Shown here: positions 44,723 to 54,326 of the stretch, piece after piece | How the letters are laid out: the number at the start of each line of letters is the position of its first letter | Numbering within the stretch: the first letter of the stretch is position 1 | From: Cadophora sp. MPI-SDFR-AT-0126 | Lineage: Eukaryota > Ascomycota > Leotiomycetes > Helotiales > Ploettnerulaceae | Assembly (NCBI GenBank): GCA_020747065.1 | Contig: JAGMVK010000004.1 | Span: 2,294,001 to 2,358,000, forward strand | Direction: 5' to 3' | Length of the DNA: 64,000 bases | Translations under genes and position numbers: made by a program | The notes under the pieces: model-generated | Database searches by the model: none | What the model was told of the DNA's origin: nothing | Seen by the model: the letters and a program-made list of their open reading frames with translations, nothing else

Positions 44723-46377
44723 ATGGCCTCACTTGGTGCACTTTTGCGATCGTGCTTGGAGAGCTTCAAATCAATTCTGACATCGCAGGAGTTTGGGACG
44801 GAATACGAGCTACTTTGTACCGAGCTTTCCGTGCAATGGCTTCGAGTGCGATTGTGGGGAGAGTCGGTATGTTACTAGACTTTTCCAACTCACGTTGGGC
44901 GGAAACTCATATGCTTTAGATTGGTCTTCACTTTGATCCAAACGGCCACCTCGAAGAAACCCTATCGGACAAACCTGATGTTGAAGCTGCAGTCACGTCA
45001 TGTGTGAATGGCATCGCCTTTCTTTTATCAGAAATCGAAACAATTCGACGGAATTATGAACTTCGACCACCACTTGAATTGGTCTCAAACAACAGTCCAT
45101 CCGTTGAGAAATCGGTCCGTACCTCAAAATCGCTTGGCAGGTTGTCTAGCATAACCGCTGTAACTTCTTTACGACAGCGAATGAAAGACAACCAAAAACA
45201 AAAATCGTTTCTTGCAATCACTAAATGGACAATTTGCGATTCAAAAAGATTCGACGACCGAGTGAAAAGATTGAAAAGGTTGGTTGATGGTCTTGAGGAT
45301 GTGTCGAGGGTGGCCGGCGTCACTCGGCAGCCTGTGCGGACTAGGTCCTTGACAGTCCCTTCTCCAGAATATCCACCGCCCTATTCCTTTACTCCACCAC
45401 TAGGACAGCGAACAGACGATACAGCAGCAGCAATAGCGTCAGCTCGACGGATATCAACAGCACGACAAGAGCGGGAGCTCCCAAAACACTACGAGAACTT
45501 GAAACGACATGCAGGACAGACATCACAGAACGAAGAGGCGAGACGGGCAAGAACGCAAGAGAAACTACTCAAACTTACGAACAACCAGTTGTACGAATTG
45601 AGAGTCGATGTCTACGATGAACTCTGCCGCCGGGAACAAGGAGAATCAGCTCCCCCATTCCTTCCAGTCAACCTAACTTATCATCCAAAACGGAATCAAG
45701 CACGAGAGAAAATCTCGAAACTAGCTCCCCATCGTTTCCGAGATCTGACCATGGATCTGGTATTTGAACTGGAAAGACGTTTCCCACAACTCTGGCTAAA
45801 AGCAATCCCCGAAATCGAATCAGTATCACACCAAACAGACCCATTTTCGATACCTCGGGACTCTACGACTCGACGATACGGCTGCGTTCTTCCCCCGAAT
45901 GCTCCCCCACCCCTTCTCAAGTATCGAGCCACTCAGCGCCGGACACTTGCCCATGTGCCAACGGCAACGCCAAATTTCTCGAGGCCACCTCTGTCTTCAC
46001 GCTTCAGCCTCAATTCTGCAACATTTCGCCCCACACCGAAGCCCGAAGAAAACAACACAGCTTCCGGCTCCACTAATGGGTCAGTCGAGATATTCAAGTC
46101 TTTCCGCGTCAGCATGGAGGATCCGTGTTGGAAAGTCCTCCCTGCGGCATTGAAGAAATATAATATTAATGCTCCATGGGAGCACTATGCACTATATATA
46201 GTATATGGAGATATGGAACGTTGCTTGGGGATGGAGGAGAAGCCATTGATCTTATTCAAGCAGCTGGACAAGATGGGGAAGAAGCCGATGTTCATGCTCC
46301 GGAAGATTACTTCGGCCGGCTTGGGAGAAAACATCGTAAAGAATACCTCCCATGATCCTCCAGGAGGGATTATGTAG
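44723..46377 (+). CDS. HeLo domain + Spa2-homology repeats + Ste50-like RA domain protein
   Basis: Model: join(44723..44866,44920..46377), 533 aa. Residues 1 to about 178 match the HeLo (prion-inhibition and propagation) pattern: an N-terminal helix, FGTEYELLCTELSVQWLRVR, LWGESIGL (joined across the 53-nt intron) and KWTICDSKRFDDRVKRLKRL. Residues about 243-336 hold two Spa2-homology (GIT_SHD) repeats, KLLKLTNNQLYELRVDVYDE and KISKLAPHRFRDLTMDLVFE. Residues about 439-511 resemble the Ras-association domain of Ste50 (CWKVLPAALKKYNINAPWEH, YGDMERCLGMEEKPLILFKQ). HeLo domains act in membrane-targeting cell death, SHD in polarisome scaffolds and RA in Ras/Cdc42 binding. A signalling-coupled scaffold is inferred. 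The fusion is unusual. Confidence 0.82.
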
Positions 46378-46517
46378 ATGGATGTGTCTTTGGTGCCTTG
46401 TTTTTGGGGGCGGAGTACTTTTGGATGGCAGTGCGTGCATTGTAAGTACTTGCCAAAATACCCAAGGATGACTCTGACCACCATCCAGAATGTTTAGCTT
46501 CGCAAAAAATTTCTTTC

Positions 46518-47199
46518 TTATAGCATTTGATACCCAATATTCTTTGAACGCTGGGGTTGAGCACTTCTGGGTGCAACTGTTGGTGTATGCCAAATGGCCC
46601 GAATTTCCGGCTTGGCGGGGTCCTCGCCAACGTCCTCGAGCGCAGTTTCTGTAAGCTCTGCGCCTCGAATTCTCCTCTCCAAGTCACCAACACTGATTTT
46701 TCCAACACAGCTTTCCAACACAGCTTTCGAATCCTTTCCTTTGTTGAATCAATGCTCTATGCATCGAATCCCTCCGAAATGTCTTCGAATCCAAACAATG
46801 TTTAGTAAAGAGAATACCACATAAATGCGAGATTGCATCATCCAATTTTTTTTGACCCTCCTCTTTCTTCTTCGTTGCACGCTTGCGGGTTTTGCCTGAC
46901 GGCCGCGGATACTTTGAGAAAGGCAGAACGAGGAGTTGAGTGTCTATATATGTCAATGCTCTTTGGAGAGTGTGGGGACAATGTTTCGTGGTGTCGCAGT
47001 TGCAATATCCGTGGAGCGCGATGGGTGATCCTGGCTCGAAAGCTCGAAAAATCTGGACCTGGCTCGAGGATTTCCAAGTTTCGTCTCTTTCTTTCAACAT
47101 CCAAGTATAGTATTCTTTTGACCCTTTTCGATGCTCTTGTTGATACACAGGTTTACTGAGTCCAGTGCTAAACGAGCAACCATAACAGACAAGCAACAA
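46518..47199 (-). pseudogene. orphan gene broken by a 13-bp tandem duplication
   Basis: A 171-codon frame (47199 to 46684, beginning at TTG with no near ATG) ends soon after it enters the 13-bp duplication at 46700-46725. The frame continues, shifted by one base, as a second open stretch to 46518 (ISVGDLERRIRGAELTETAL and beyond). Ignoring one repeat unit would join the two into about 230 codons. Near residue 60 there is CNC plus a HC pair, and a Lys-rich run (RKRATKKKEEGQKK) follows. No family was recognised. The missing start and the shifted frame argue for decay. Confidence 0.45.
46700..46725. repeat. 13-bp perfect tandem duplication
   Basis: TTCCAACACAGCT occurs twice head to tail (46700-46712 and 46713-46725). 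Thirteen is not a multiple of three, so it shifts the minus-strand frame described for 46518-47199. Confidence 0.85.
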
Positions 47200-48538
47200 T
47201 GCCGGATCCGGATCACCTGGTGATGGATTTTTTTCACTTAGGAGCTGTCTGGATACTGCTTATACCGAGTGATATACTCGGTATCGACTGGACTCGATGC
47301 AACTCATCGACACAGATTCGATTATTCGGGATGCTATTGGTCGTCCATGTGACAGTGTTCTGCATACCTTCGGCACGCGCGACACATTCCCACGTGTGTA
47401 TTCACTAGCGTGTAGGACCAGCGAACTTGTTTGTCTTATACGCTTCTTATATATATAAGCCTGGCTCGAAGGACATGGGTCGTTGATTTTAGATTGACGT
47501 CTCGAATTCGCTTGATCATGGCTTAACGGCACCAAAATACATCAGCATTGAGTCTCAGAACTATTGGAGGTCTCTTACTTACTTTCAAACCCTCCTGGGA
47601 CCAGCTTATTCTCTAAATTCATGAGTGCTTCTGCTCAGCGCTCCAAAGAGTGGTAATTGGGGACTAGTATTATCAGTAAAGTCTGCAGTAAGTTAATTGA
47701 TGTTTTAGTAGGGGACTTGTACTAATCTTCCATATCCCACAGTTCTCGAACTCGAATCCCGGATCATCGAAGACTTATGGCTATCAGTCCGATATCAGGA
47801 ACACTTGCAAATTTCTCGACACCTCGTGCGCCTCCAACATTGGACTGCGCCTGTCTTGACATCGTGGCATTGATATGCTCAGTACAATCTGCCAAAAGCC
47901 CACTGAAAAGCGCCCAAGTCTTTTCCCAGCAGAGTCCTTTGAAAGACTCCGGAACGCCTACCACCGTTAGGCTTAAACTATTGATTTCGGTTCGAATTGT
48001 CTTAGTACAGCGACTAACTGGTCAACGAGGTAGTCAATTCAATGAAGGCAGGCTATGGCAAATATGGCTGGGAAGGAAGATGTGGCAATCAAAAGGCTCG
48101 AGGGGGAACGTGCTTGTACGTGTATAGACAGAGAATCAATCAATATATCAGGCCCATAGTTGAGAAGGTAATACTCCTGGTTGATATTGATGATGATGAT
48201 GAAGGTCTATTCCGCCCGGCTAAGCCTAAAGGGCGCTGATTTTATTTACATGCGTTCGATTCCTCCGGTTCCACCATGGTCTCGTTGGTTGATATTGATA
48301 ATGATGATGATGAAGTTTATGACCTCCTTAAGTTAGGTTATCTTGCCACGTTATTATATCGAGTCAGGTCGTTCTTACTCTGTAACTTGGCTGTAATATT
48401 CCGAGCCAAGTAAAGCTACAGGACACTAGAGTCTAATTAGGGAAGGTAGGTATCTGGGCAGGTTGTTCGATGTTTTGTATATGATTGGTCTATTTGTCTA
48501 GTCTCCCCGCTAATTGATAACCCAAAATTCTGATATCG
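47200..48538. other. 1.3-kb intergenic region with ATG-GAT simple repeats
   Basis: No gene was recognised. ATACCGAGT (47262-47270) and ACTCGGTAT (47276-47284) form a perfect 9-bp inverted repeat. The phrase GGTTGATATTGA followed by TGATGATGATGAAG-like runs occurs twice, near 48179-48205 and 48288-48315, suggesting a local duplication of a GAT microsatellite. Confidence 0.45.
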
Positions 48539-49129
48539 CTACACATCATTGGTCCCGAATCCCTTGAACGCCGTGACATTCTCTCCAGGCATACCAGGAA
48601 ACCAGCTCACGCGATCTTTTGTAAAATGTTCCACCGTCGGCCTCAATTTCGTCTCGTGTAAATTGAAATCGTCAACCGTGCCCAGGCGTATGAAATTCAT
48701 CCCCTGGAAGGCATCTCCAATGCGGTTCATGAGCGTGCCACATGTCTTGCAGAAGTAATTGGTCATCGCCTTGCCTGTGGTTGGGGTCTTCGCCTGACTG
48801 TAGACTGATACGTTGTCGCGGCCGCGCACGTACTTGAGGTATGGATCTCGAACAGTGACATTTGATGCGAACATTGAGGCGGTGATTTTACGGCAGTCGT
48901 AGCAGTTACAGACAAATGCATTGACTAGGCCTGGACCTTGGGTTGGCTAGTTGTGTTAGAGTTGAGAAGGCGGATGAGGATGAAGTGATTATCATGGCGA
49001 ACTCACAAAAACCAGCTGTACGGCACCGCAGAAACATGTTGCTGTGGCTTCGTCTTCGTTGGACCAGCCATCTCCAGCAATCCCGGACAGGGGAATGAAG
49101 GGCTTGGATCTATCTGCAGTGGCTGCCAT
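48539..49129 (-). CDS. GFA-family protein, paralogue of the gene at 34267
   Basis: Model: complement(join(48539..48946,49007..49129)), 176 aa. It carries the same zinc-binding pattern as its paralogue: C32-x-C34, C54/C56/C59 (VCNCYDCRK) and a later FCKTCG pair. The start region GDGWSNEDEATATCFCGA is almost identical, and the 60-nt intron sits in the same place. The C-terminal parts differ (FPGMPGENVTAF here). The ATG at 49129 was chosen by alignment with the paralogue. The two genes lie in opposite orientation about 14 kb apart, so a dispersed or inverted duplication is likely. Confidence 0.88.
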
Positions 49130-49715
49130 TGCGATGTGATGTATATGGTGTTTGGGGCTGATGTGATAAAACTCTTGAAGTACGAGGAATTCGGAGGTTG
49201 TTGCTTTTCTTTGAGAGCTGTATGATGCTGTGAAAGTGGAGGAGATGTTAATGAAGATGAGATGGCTGGAGATAACAGCCGTATTGCAGGACTTTATATC
49301 TTCACTTATCCTTTCGAGATGACAAATTTATCTGTGGCCATAATGATCGCTTTGGTATCTTCTGCCACTTGGTAGTTCATTTTACCGTTGAATCAGCACA
49401 TATTTTTCCAATCATACGGAGGTGCAGGACCAAAGTTTTGTCACCGCTTTCTTCTGCCATCACTGAAAACAAAAAATCCGCAGGGTTTGATTGGTTGGCA
49501 GAAAAGGGCGGTGACAAAACTACCTGCGTAGAGCACGAGCCTGGAGTTTACTGGCAGGCTTATGTAAGTATGCGCTAACGGGTTGCCAGAGTGCGACGCA
49601 TTCCCAGAGTACGACGCATTCCAAGAAAGCAGAAGCATGCCGCGCATGCCGCGCATTCCAAGACATCCCAACTAACCCAACTTATCCAATTCCTGATGAC
49701 ACAACACGACCAAGT
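49130..49715. other. intergenic, divergent promoters
   Basis: Region between the GFA paralogue and the OrsD-like gene. Near 49590-49665 there are short repeated words (GAGTGCGACGCATTCCCA/GAGTACGACGCATTCCAA and two copies of CATGCCGCG). Confidence 0.45.
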
Positions 49716-51695
49716 ATGGCCAACGTGGATGAGATATACTTCGAGCCGACTTTCAAGTTCCTAATATGCAAACGACATGGCAGTGGCGTGCATCCGACAA
49801 AACAAGCGGTCAAAAGGCACTTGCGCAGCGAAGACCATCGTTGCGGGGGTGAAACACTGAAACAAGCCATCTCGGCCTTCTCTAAGTTGTCTCTACGCTC
49901 TCTCAAAGACGTCCTCGAGGCAACGCCCGCTGTTGAGATACAGCCTATTTCCCCTCCTATCCGACACTTGAAAGTATGGAATGGCTGGAACTGTACAGCC
50001 TGCCGAGGTCATTTCCTGTCAACAAGTCTCGAGCTTTTACAACGCCATGCCGCCTCACGACATGGACGTCGGAGAGGTGAGCAGCCTTTGTGGGAAGCAT
50101 GCAAGTTACAGACATTTTTCAGCGAGACCAGAGATCGACGATATTTTCAGGTAGCAAGTGTACATGACTTCGCTGCTGCAATTACTGGTGACGACCATGC
50201 TCATGGGGACGATGAGTGCGAGTGTCACAAGGGCATCCAGACATGCAGCTGCGACGACCTCGAAAACAATACTCTAGTTACCCGCTCAGGAGTTTCTGGG
50301 TCTAATTCATCCACTATCAGCATCCGGACAGGCATAACTGATTCACCGACAATGGGCGCAGTTTATTCTCCCGTAGAACAGGATTTTCCATTCGGGTCCT
50401 TGAGAAGATCATCCAGTCCTGTGCGCTCACTGGGACTACAGCATCCGTTGGTCGAGTACGCTGCAAAGTATGTGCGGCTCCCGGTTCATCGTCTTGACAA
50501 CCTTCTCAAATCAGAAGCCTTTCTTTCCGCGGCATATCCTGTTTTTGACAGTGGCCATGTTGACTCGGCCCTCAATATGCGAGCTGTGTTTCCGCAAAGC
50601 CAAGAAGAGCCCGTCTTCATCAACGCTCTTCTTTACGCGACTGTGCAGCTCCTCAATCGCGGAAAGACGACCATGGAGGGGCTCTCACTTCAAGCAAAAA
50701 CTCTCAAATTATTGCAGGAGAAGCTCACCTCTCCGAATCAGACGCTTTCACCACCAGTGGTAGGAGCCATTATGATTCTTAAGGCCACGGCATACAAGAC
50801 TGGAGATCGGTCTGGGCATATCGCCCACACCGCAGGGCTAATGAATGCACTCGAGATCTCTGCCGGTAATGGCACCGTATTGACACAAGCCGCCAGGCGC
50901 GCAACTTTTTGGTTAAACCTCAGCGCCGCCTTGGTAATGGACTGTAAACGGGCCGAGCACATAGAATTCCCTCAAAGAGCGATACGGCAACGCGAAAACC
51001 TCCCCGACAGGAGAAGGGAACCCCCAGCTGGTTTTGCACGACACAAAGCTTCTCTTCCTGATGGCCTTGTAGGGTGCATTGTTGATACTATTGAGCTCCA
51101 GTCCTTTCTTCAATTGGAAACCAGATCTTTATCGTCACTACACACCACACACGATCCGGTTGATCCAATGCAGGCATCGATTGAATCTCAACTGGCGGCT
51201 CTGGCTCATGCATGCATGGATATTGGAGTTGTTGCTGAAGCTGTGAGGCTTGGTGTATTCATGTGTTACTATTGCATTTGGATGGAGACTTGGAATGACA
51301 GTCTGATTCAATGCAAGCTGGCCGCAAAGTTGCTTGACATACTAGAATCTACAGCTCTGTTCGGTCCCGAATATCCAAATAGTATATGGCTGCAGCATAT
51401 GGATCTCCTGTTATGGCTTTTGCTCATTGGCTCGAGTGTTGTAGAGTTGGACAAGGGCCAAGTGGAAAGTCTCAGACAGCGGCAAAACAACCTGATCGAC
51501 TCCGTTATTTCTGATCTTCGATTTCTAAGCAGTAATCATTCATTAAATTTGCAGCGAGACCTTCAATATGCATTGAATGATTTCATCTATAAGAACGGAT
51601 GGCTTCAAAGGCGTTGGTTCATCAAAGATTGGTTTAAGCTAGAGTTTTCCATCAATACTAGCGACAACGAGAGAACTGTTGAGAGTCGCGACTAA
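49716..51695 (+). CDS. OrsD-like (PF12013) zinc-finger regulator with fungal TF middle region
   Basis: A single exon of 659 aa starts at ATG 49716. The first 140 residues hold the OrsD-type paired zinc finger: CKRHGSGVHPTKQAVKRHLR and, about 70 residues later, WNCTACRGHFLSTSLELLQR followed by RHAASRHG. Residues about 240-600 resemble the middle homology region of fungal transcription factors (LVEYAAKYVRLPVHRLDNLL, FINALLYATVQLLNRG, ARRATFWLNLSAALVMD). A short Cys/His/Asp-rich patch (HGDDECECHKGIQTCSCDD) near residues 168-188 may bind a further metal ion. OrsD-type proteins occur near metabolite clusters, but no cluster is visible here. DNA binding is inferred. Confidence 0.8.
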   Translation: MANVDEIYFEPTFKFLICKRHGSGVHPTKQAVKRHLRSEDHRCGGETLKQAISAFSKLSLRSLKDVLEATPAVEIQPISPPIRHLKVWNGWNCTACRGHFLSTSLELLQRHAASRHGRRRGEQPLWEACKLQTFFSETRDRRYFQVASVHDFAAAITGDDHAHGDDECECHKGIQTCSCDDLENNTLVTRSGVSGSNSSTISIRTGITDSPTMGAVYSPVEQDFPFGSLRRSSSPVRSLGLQHPLVEYAAKYVRLPVHRLDNLLKSEAFLSAAYPVFDSGHVDSALNMRAVFPQSQEEPVFINALLYATVQLLNRGKTTMEGLSLQAKTLKLLQEKLTSPNQTLSPPVVGAIMILKATAYKTGDRSGHIAHTAGLMNALEISAGNGTVLTQAARRATFWLNLSAALVMDCKRAEHIEFPQRAIRQRENLPDRRREPPAGFARHKASLPDGLVGCIVDTIELQSFLQLETRSLSSLHTTHDPVDPMQASIESQLAALAHACMDIGVVAEAVRLGVFMCYYCIWMETWNDSLIQCKLAAKLLDILESTALFGPEYPNSIWLQHMDLLLWLLLIGSSVVELDKGQVESLRQRQNNLIDSVISDLRFLSSNHSLNLQRDLQYALNDFIYKNGWLQRRWFIKDWFKLEFSINTSDNERTVESRD

Positions 51696-51990
51696 GTCTG
51701 CTGGATTTGGCAACGTAAACCGCTAAAATTTAACATACCGTTCAGCCATTGGGCTTGAGCACTTCCCAACCGCTACCCAGACCGGCATGTGCTTCAGCAA
51801 AGAGACTGACGGATCCAATGAAAAAAAAAAGAAGGAACAAGAGACCTCACTAGCTGGCAGCTACGACACTGATCTCCAACACCTCATCAGCATACAGCGC
51901 CGCAACTTTGAAAAGCATATGTGTAAATCGACAGAAGGACGCCATTTACATTGTTCAGCGTTGTCTCACATTTTCTCAAGAACTCTTACA

Positions 51991-52297
51991 GACACCTAAT
52001 AGAACATCGCAGAAACCAGGCATTCCCAGGAGCATCTCTAGCAGCACGGACCGGAGAGACTCGGAATGATTGCCTATGCAAGAACGGGCTGTGAGTAGAC
52101 CCACCAGGAATTCGCGATTCTCGTCTAAAGACAACGAACTTCTACTGCAACTAAAAGGAGAGGATTTATCGTGGGATGAGATTTCAGACCGCTTCCCCGA
52201 GAGGAGCAAGGGAACATTGCAGGTACTTTATAGTACCAAGTTGAAGCCTCGTCCAGAGACGTCCATGAATTCAAAGAAACGCCGGAGGTCTGGGTGA
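51991..52297 (+). other. Myb/SANT-domain frame with an upstream in-frame TGA
   Basis: From ATG 52076 the frame encodes 73 aa with one Myb/SANT-like unit: RFSSKDNELLLQLKG, LSWDEISDRFP and GTLQVLYSTKLK, then basic residues KKRRR. Fungal proteins of this kind read W-T-x-E-E-D..SWxEIAERFPGRSxGALQxRYxTKL. The same frame stays open upstream to an AG acceptor before 51991 except for one TGA about four codons before this ATG. A GTGAGT donor follows immediately at 52293, so more exons are possible. It is either a small one-domain gene, or the remnant of a larger one. Confidence 0.5.
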
Positions 52298-52529
52298 GTT
52301 GAAGGCCACAGCTACGCAGGGTTAGGCATGATTTTAGAATAGTGATTTATCTGTACCGTGGTGTTGTTCTCCTATCTAGGCTTAGCGATCGCCGCATCTC
52401 GCAAGGCGCGTGCACGAGCCCGGCGCCGCTGTCACGAGGTATAAGAAATCTCGCCCGCTCAACTTCCTTCGCCTTCTCTCCTCGCTCCTAATAAGCCTAC
52501 GCCGACCGCTCCGGCAGCTCGTCCTCGCA

Positions 52530-53744
52530 TCATGCATCGTCCACACCCTTGAAGCTGAGACCAAGACTCTTAGCAGCGCGAGTAGTTGGGAAGCTGCTAC
52601 CCTCTCCCGCCTTCGAGCTGAGCCAGCGCGCTGATCCGTGCAACCGCGAGCCATAGTGGTAGACAATTTCGAAGACTCTAATAGCGTAGGAAAAATACTC
52701 TAGCATTTGCGAAGGCACAAGTATTATATAAACTCGGGGGCTCCTACATCGTAGAAGTAACTCAACTTTACGCCGCTTTGCGTTCTGCTTAGATGCTTCT
52801 GGGGTATGACTTGCAGGTCTTTGGTCCAGCTCAATTGCTGATCCCCGATTCTGTTGCTCAGCTTCGTCATAGGCTCCAGGTCTCATGCGACTCGAAGATG
52901 GAAGCACAGTTGGATAAGTAACTTCGGATCGATGGGCTCTGATCGTAAGTGGCGCAAGTGGTGTGATGCCCGGGTATACTCCAAAGTCTATATTGGCTGA
53001 ATTGACACCTTTATGGTACGCCAAACCTTTCTGATCAACTTTTGTACCATACATGGTAGCTACGGCAAGTCCATCAGAGGGAAAGGCTTCTGATTGGCTT
53101 GTACCAAGCCGAGGAGTTTCGCCACCGAAGTTGTAGATCTGCTTATTGAGAGAAAAAATGAGTTCCTGCGCAGCAACCGAATCGAAGCTGACGGTCCTAG
53201 TAGGAGAGAGATTTCCGAAGTGCTTTGGGTTGTCTTCACGATAGCGCTCACCATGTTTCTGCTCACGGTAATACTGGGTATTATTGGCGTCGGCATAGTT
53301 TTGGCAGGCTAGCTGAAACATAAACGCGGAGGGAGAGATAACTTCGATACTATCTGTGTGGCCATCATTGTGTTCGCAGGTAATAGGAATCGGACGGTCA
53401 AAGAGGAGAGACTGGTAAGAAGGACTGGTAGGTCGATGTTGTGTATCGTAGTATTCGTTTTGAGGGATGTTCGATGAGCTCGTGCTAGCAGATTTGCCGT
53501 AATCAACATCCACGTCTTCGCAAGAAACCCACATTTTTTGTCTGCTTTCCTCCGTTGAGATCAGGTAATCTGAAGTATTTCCTAGGAACGTCACTCCAGT
53601 ATCCGGTTGATATTTTGAGCCACCCGTAGGCTGCATGTGGTGACTTCTCATAGAGCTTCCGCCGTTGATTTCAATAGCCTTGGGTGAATGTTCAGTTCTG
53701 CGTTGCAGTCCAGGCTGATTTGGACTGTAAAGTTGGTCCTCCAT
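52530..53744 (-). CDS. disordered Ser/Pro-rich orphan protein
   Basis: The open frame runs from 53834 (TTG) to 52530. The likely start is ATG 53744 (MEDQLYSPNQPGLQ) or ATG 53798, giving about 400-420 aa. It is low in hydrophobic residues, and rich in Ser, Gln, Tyr and Arg, with no domain I recognise. The final 90 residues (after AKRRKVELLL) differ in character and may be intron plus unrelated exon. It is the first of several minus-strand orphans between 52 and 59 kb. Confidence 0.5.
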   Translation of the reverse strand: MEDQLYSPNQPGLQRRTEHSPKAIEINGGSSMRSHHMQPTGGSKYQPDTGVTFLGNTSDYLISTEESRQKMWVSCEDVDVDYGKSASTSSSNIPQNEYYDTQHRPTSPSYQSLLFDRPIPITCEHNDGHTDSIEVISPSAFMFQLACQNYADANNTQYYREQKHGERYREDNPKHFGNLSPTRTVSFDSVAAQELIFSLNKQIYNFGGETPRLGTSQSEAFPSDGLAVATMYGTKVDQKGLAYHKGVNSANIDFGVYPGITPLAPLTIRAHRSEVTYPTVLPSSSRMRPGAYDEAEQQNRGSAIELDQRPASHTPEASKQNAKRRKVELLLRCRSPRVYIILVPSQMLEYFSYAIRVFEIVYHYGSRLHGSARWLSSKAGEGSSFPTTRAAKSLGLSFKGVDDA

Positions 53745-53834
53745 GATTTGGGGCTTGAGTAAGGGTTTAACGCTCGTGTTGAGCCTTGCAGGACACATGC
53801 AGCCGTTTGTTGTTGGTCGAAATCGCTCGGGCAA

Positions 53835-54326
53835 GGGACGGGAGGCGTGTGTTTAGAGACACTTGTCTACCTGGTCTTCTCGCTTACTACTCGGCAACCA
53901 CCAAACTTTTGGCGTCACGACAGTGGCGATGGGTAACAGAACATAAACAAAGGGCTTTGACTCAACAATTACATGTTTCTGAGAGATTCTTGGCATTAAT
54001 TCAATTACACTAACTGATGGTAGAGGTTTTCATTAGACTGCGAGCCCTTGAGGCATACAGCAGAATCAGGTGCTCAATCCGCTTCCAAAAGTACCCTGGG
54101 TGTTATCATGAAGCTAAAGGCACCCATGAATGCAAATCTGGGACTGAATTAGCCACATGATCTCAGAGTTGATCAACCTCATCCAAGCCTTCCATTTCGT
54201 TGTCTCCATCGATGGTGTTCGCTGACTCCTTTCCTTCTCCAGCGGTAGACTGTACGGGGCCGAACGAAGGGCTATGAGCTTTTGAGAATACTCTTGAAAT
54301 TTGTCTTTCTTCAAGGTCTTCTGCCA
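53835..54326. other. intergenic
   Basis: Short spacer between two minus-strand orphan genes. No gene was recognised. Confidence 0.5.

Noticed and set aside
47735..47775. TCGAATCCCGG word resembling a tRNA T-arm
   Set aside because: No D-arm or anticodon arm lies upstream at the right distance.
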